Source: Methylomagnum ishizawai
GTDB taxonomy: Bacteria; Pseudomonadota; Gammaproteobacteria; Methylococcales; Methylococcaceae
Direction: 5' to 3'
Length of the DNA: 64,000 bases
Assembly: GCF_900155475.1 (NCBI RefSeq)
Contig: NZ_FXAM01000001.1
Coordinates: 1,103,501 to 1,167,500 of the forward strand
The position numbers and the translations under genes were made by a program. Below the pieces are notes generated by a model. It did no database searches, was not told where the DNA came from, and was given only the letters and a program-made list of their open reading frames with translations. Every line of letters starts with the position of its first letter. Within the stretch, counting starts at the first letter, position 1. Positions 61,336-64,000 of the stretch are shown here, one piece after another.

Positions 61336-64000
61336 ATGCGCCGATTGCTTCGACAGATTTTGCTCGCCCCCGCCGCGCTGGCCACGGGGATGGCCGCCTG
61401 GGCGGGTGAGCCCGTGGTGCTGCAACTCAAGTGGCAACACGCCTATCAATTCGCTGGCTACTACGTGGCCCAGGACAAGGGTTATTACCGCGACTTGGGG
61501 TTGGATGTGGATATCCGCGAGGGCCGTCCCGGTATCGATTTCGTCGCCGAAGTGGTTTCGGGCCGGGCGCAATACGGCACGGGTTCCAGCGGCTTGTTGC
61601 TCGACCGCGCCCAGGGCGCGCCGGTAGTGGTATTGGGGGTGGTGTTCCAGCATTCGCCCGATGTGTTGATGGTGCCGGCCCGGTCCGGGGCGTCTTCCCC
61701 GCAGCACTTGGTCGGGAAACGGGTGATGACCAATTACAGCACGCCCGCCGTCGCGGCGATGCTGCGTGGCGAGACGGGTTCCTTGTCCAAGTTCGGGCTA
61801 TTGGACCAGACCAACGATCTGACCGGCTTGATCGAGGGGCGGTTGGACGCCCTGGCCGGTTATGAGACCGACCAGCCTTTCCTATTCCTACAGCGGGGGT
61901 TTCCGGTCGCCCTGTTGCGGCCTATCCATTACGGCGTGGATTTCTACGGCGATAACCTGTTCACCAGCGAGGCCGAGTTGCGCCGCCATCCCGACCGGGC
62001 GCGGGCTTTCCGCGCCGCCAGCCTCAAGGGTTGGGAATATGCCATGGCGCATCCCGACGAGGTCGTCCCGTTGGTGCGGCGTTATGGCTCCACCCGTTCG
62101 CTGGAGCATCTGCGCTACGAATATCAGGCGATGCGGGCTTTGATCCTGTCCGATATGGTCGATCTGGGTTATGTCAACCCCGGCCGCTGGCGGCATATCG
62201 CCGACACCTATGTGGACCTGGGCTTGTTGCGGCGTGATTATTCGCTCGATGGCTTCCTCTACGATCCCGGCCCGGACCGCGTCTGGGACGGCGTCCAGGG
62301 CTATCTCTGGGCCGCGGCCACGGCGGTGGGTTTGGCCTTGGGGGTCATCCTGGCCTTGTTCCGCTTCAACCGCCGCCTGCGCCGCGAGGTCCGCGAGCGC
62401 CTTTCGGCCGAACAACGCCTCAGGCGTAGCGAGCAACGGCTGACCGAGGCCCAGCGCATCGCCCATATCGGCAGTTGGGAGCTGAATCTCGCCACGGGCC
62501 GGGCCGCTTGGTCGGACGAGATGTACCGGCTGTTGGGCTATGAGGTCGGCGGCGTCGAGTCCTGCCTGGAAAACCTGCTTTGCCGCGTGCCCGCGGAGGA
62601 TCGGGGCAAGCTGGCCCAGGCGTTGGCGGCTACCCGGGGGCGGGCCGATGGCGCGTACCGGGTCGAATACCGGGTGGACCTGCCCGGCGGCGAAACACGG
62701 ATGGTGGACGAGCGGGGCCGGGTGGTGCTGGACGGCCTGGGCCAGCCCCTGCTGTTGCTCGGCACCACCTTGGATATCACCGAGCGCAAGCGCTACGAAT
62801 TGGCGCTCAAGGAACAGCGGACCTATCTCCGCACGATCTTCGAGCATGACCCGCAGTGCATCAAACTCCTGGACCGCGACGGCGCGTTGTTGGACATGAA
62901 TCCCGCCGGGCTGGCCATGATCGAGGCCGACAGCCTGGACCAGGTCCGGGGCCATCCGCTCTACGGCATGGTTGCGGACAAGGACCGCGGCGGTTTCGTC
63001 GAAATGGTCGCGGCAGTGTTCCGGGGCGAACCGCGCCGCTTGATTTTCGAGGGGACCGGATTGAAAGGCACCAGGCGTCATCTGGAAACCCATTCGGTAC
63101 CGTTGTGGGATGGCGAGCGCCGTGGGGTGCGGGCCTTGCTGGGCGTGACCCAGGATGTCACCGAACGTCTCAGGGCCGAGGAGAAGCTGCGCCTTTCGGC
63201 GGCGGTGGTGGAGGCCACCCAGGAAGGCGTCATGATTACCGATCCGCAACTCCGCATCGTCGCGGTGAACCGGGCCTTCACCGCCATCACCGGCTACCAG
63301 GAACCGGAAGTGGTTGGCCGAAAGCCCGCCCTGCTGGCTTCGGGCCGCCACGGCCAGGATTTCTACCAGGCGATGTGGGCTTCGATCCAAGCCGTCGGCA
63401 GTTGGCAGGGCGAATTATGGAACCGCCGCAAGAACGGCGAGAGCTATCCCGAATGGCTGACCATCAACGTGGTCAAGGACACCGGGGGCGGGATCATCCA
63501 TTATGTCGGGGTGTTCTCCGATATCAGCCATCTCAAGCAATCGCAATCGCAACTGGAATATCTGGCCCACCACGACCCCCTGACCGGCCTGCCCAACCGC
63601 CTGCTGTTCACCGCCCGCTTGGAACACAGCCTCGAACGCGCCGAACGCAACGGCTACCAGGGCGCGGTGCTGTTCCTGGACCTGGACCGCTTCAAGCATG
63701 TCAACGACAGCCTGGGCCATAACATCGGCGATGAATTGCTGCGGCAGGTATCGGGGCGCTTGGGGCAGGCCGTCCGCAAGGAAGATACCGTGGCCCGCCT
63801 GGGTGGCGACGAATTCACCGTCTTGATCGAAAACCTCAAGGATAGCGACGACGCCGCCCGCTTGGCCGATAAGCTGATCCACGGGTTGACCGACGCCTTC
63901 GTGGTGGATGGGCGGCGCTTGTTCATCGGGGCCAGCGTCGGTATCAGCGTCTATCCCAAGGATGGCCGCACGGTGGACCAATTGCTGCGCAACGCCGACG
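61336..64000 (+). CDS. THI5/NMT1-PAS-GGDEF sensor (3' end cut by window edge)
   Basis: At least 888 residues, open to the right edge. ATG at 61336 with a signal peptide (MRRLLRQILLAPAALATGMA). Residues about 25-300 form a periplasmic binding domain of the NMT1/THI5 (ABC substrate-binding) type: LQLKWQHAYQFAGYYVAQDK, GRAQYGTGSSGLLL, and GVDFYGDNLFTS. A membrane helix (about 318-340) leads to a cytoplasmic helix and PAS domains (about 370-485, 490-610, 615-735). The GGDEF motif lies at 823-827 (ARLGGDEF), apparently active. An EAL domain may follow outside the window. It probably couples binding of a small (pyrimidine- or nitrile-like) ligand to cyclic-di-GMP synthesis; the ligand is unknown. 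Confidence 0.92.
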   Translation, partial: MRRLLRQILLAPAALATGMAAWAGEPVVLQLKWQHAYQFAGYYVAQDKGYYRDLGLDVDIREGRPGIDFVAEVVSGRAQYGTGSSGLLLDRAQGAPVVVLGVVFQHSPDVLMVPARSGASSPQHLVGKRVMTNYSTPAVAAMLRGETGSLSKFGLLDQTNDLTGLIEGRLDALAGYETDQPFLFLQRGFPVALLRPIHYGVDFYGDNLFTSEAELRRHPDRARAFRAASLKGWEYAMAHPDEVVPLVRRYGSTRSLEHLRYEYQAMRALILSDMVDLGYVNPGRWRHIADTYVDLGLLRRDYSLDGFLYDPGPDRVWDGVQGYLWAAATAVGLALGVILALFRFNRRLRREVRERLSAEQRLRRSEQRLTEAQRIAHIGSWELNLATGRAAWSDEMYRLLGYEVGGVESCLENLLCRVPAEDRGKLAQALAATRGRADGAYRVEYRVDLPGGETRMVDERGRVVLDGLGQPLLLLGTTLDITERKRYELALKEQRTYLRTIFEHDPQCIKLLDRDGALLDMNPAGLAMIEADSLDQVRGHPLYGMVADKDRGGFVEMVAAVFRGEPRRLIFEGTGLKGTRRHLETHSVPLWDGERRGVRALLGVTQDVTERLRAEEKLRLSAAVVEATQEGVMITDPQLRIVAVNRAFTAITGYQEPEVVGRKPALLASGRHGQDFYQAMWASIQAVGSWQGELWNRRKNGESYPEWLTINVVKDTGGGIIHYVGVFSDISHLKQSQSQLEYLAHHDPLTGLPNRLLFTARLEHSLERAERNGYQGAVLFLDLDRFKHVNDSLGHNIGDELLRQVSGRLGQAVRKEDTVARLGGDEFTVLIENLKDSDDAARLADKLIHGLTDAFVVDGRRLFIGASVGISVYPKDGRTVDQLLRNAD

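Overview
The window is GC-rich, densely coded DNA of a gammaproteobacterium-like organism. The gene set (GlnK-AmtB behind a sigma-54 promoter, full Kdp potassium pump, ModABC, HypF, NhaD, glycogen metabolism, a PEP-CTERM protein, several cyclic-di-GMP enzymes and RTX exoproteins) fits a free-living aquatic or soil species. A gamma-methanotroph (Methylococcaceae) is my guess from overall gene style, but no C1-oxidation gene lies here, so this is inference. I see no tRNA, rRNA, CRISPR array, transposase or prophage.

Layout. 1-5125: acetate kinase (cut by the left edge) and phosphate acetyltransferase, then two paralogous secreted proteins on the other strand. A decayed copy of the pta 3' end lies between the paralogs, marking a tandem duplication. 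5182-11597: a very large VanZ/O-antigen-ligase-like membrane protein, an HTH regulator, and a PAS-GGDEF-EAL protein whose N-terminus resembles the ethylene/copper-binding domain of plant ethylene receptors. 11598-14565: nitrogen-regulated glnK-amtB and a secreted HNH-like protein. 14596-22385: glycogen cluster, glgB-glgA plus a secretin-like mini-protein on the minus strand, divergent from glgC and malQ; glgP lies far away at 58483-60981. 22386-25451: structured intergenic DNA, LMW tyrosine phosphatase, PPK2 and two small unknown genes.

25632-30545: kdp operon with a KdpE-like site, a 30-residue microprotein, kdpF, kdpA, kdpB and kdpC. 31088-36148: molybdate import (porin, modA, modB, modC, mop). 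36393-41785: a PEP-CTERM protein and a 1,438-residue multi-PAS/GAF GGDEF-EAL sensor. 42027-43710: a three-way-junction RNA leader candidate upstream of the Na+/H+ antiporter gene nhaD. 43817-47658: hypF, an iron-type alcohol dehydrogenase and an LsrG-like ABM protein. 47861-57522: two RTX proteins, one of 2,799 residues. 57912-64000: trmL, glgP and a THI5/NMT1-PAS-GGDEF sensor cut by the right edge.

Common threads are carbon and energy storage (acetate, glycogen, polyphosphate), ion and metal homeostasis (K+, Na+, molybdate), and surface or biofilm behaviour (c-di-GMP enzymes, giant RTX protein, PEP-CTERM, polysaccharide ligase). Gene calls rest on recognised motifs and protein family patterns read by eye. 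Regulatory sites and RNA folds were also found by eye and need computation.
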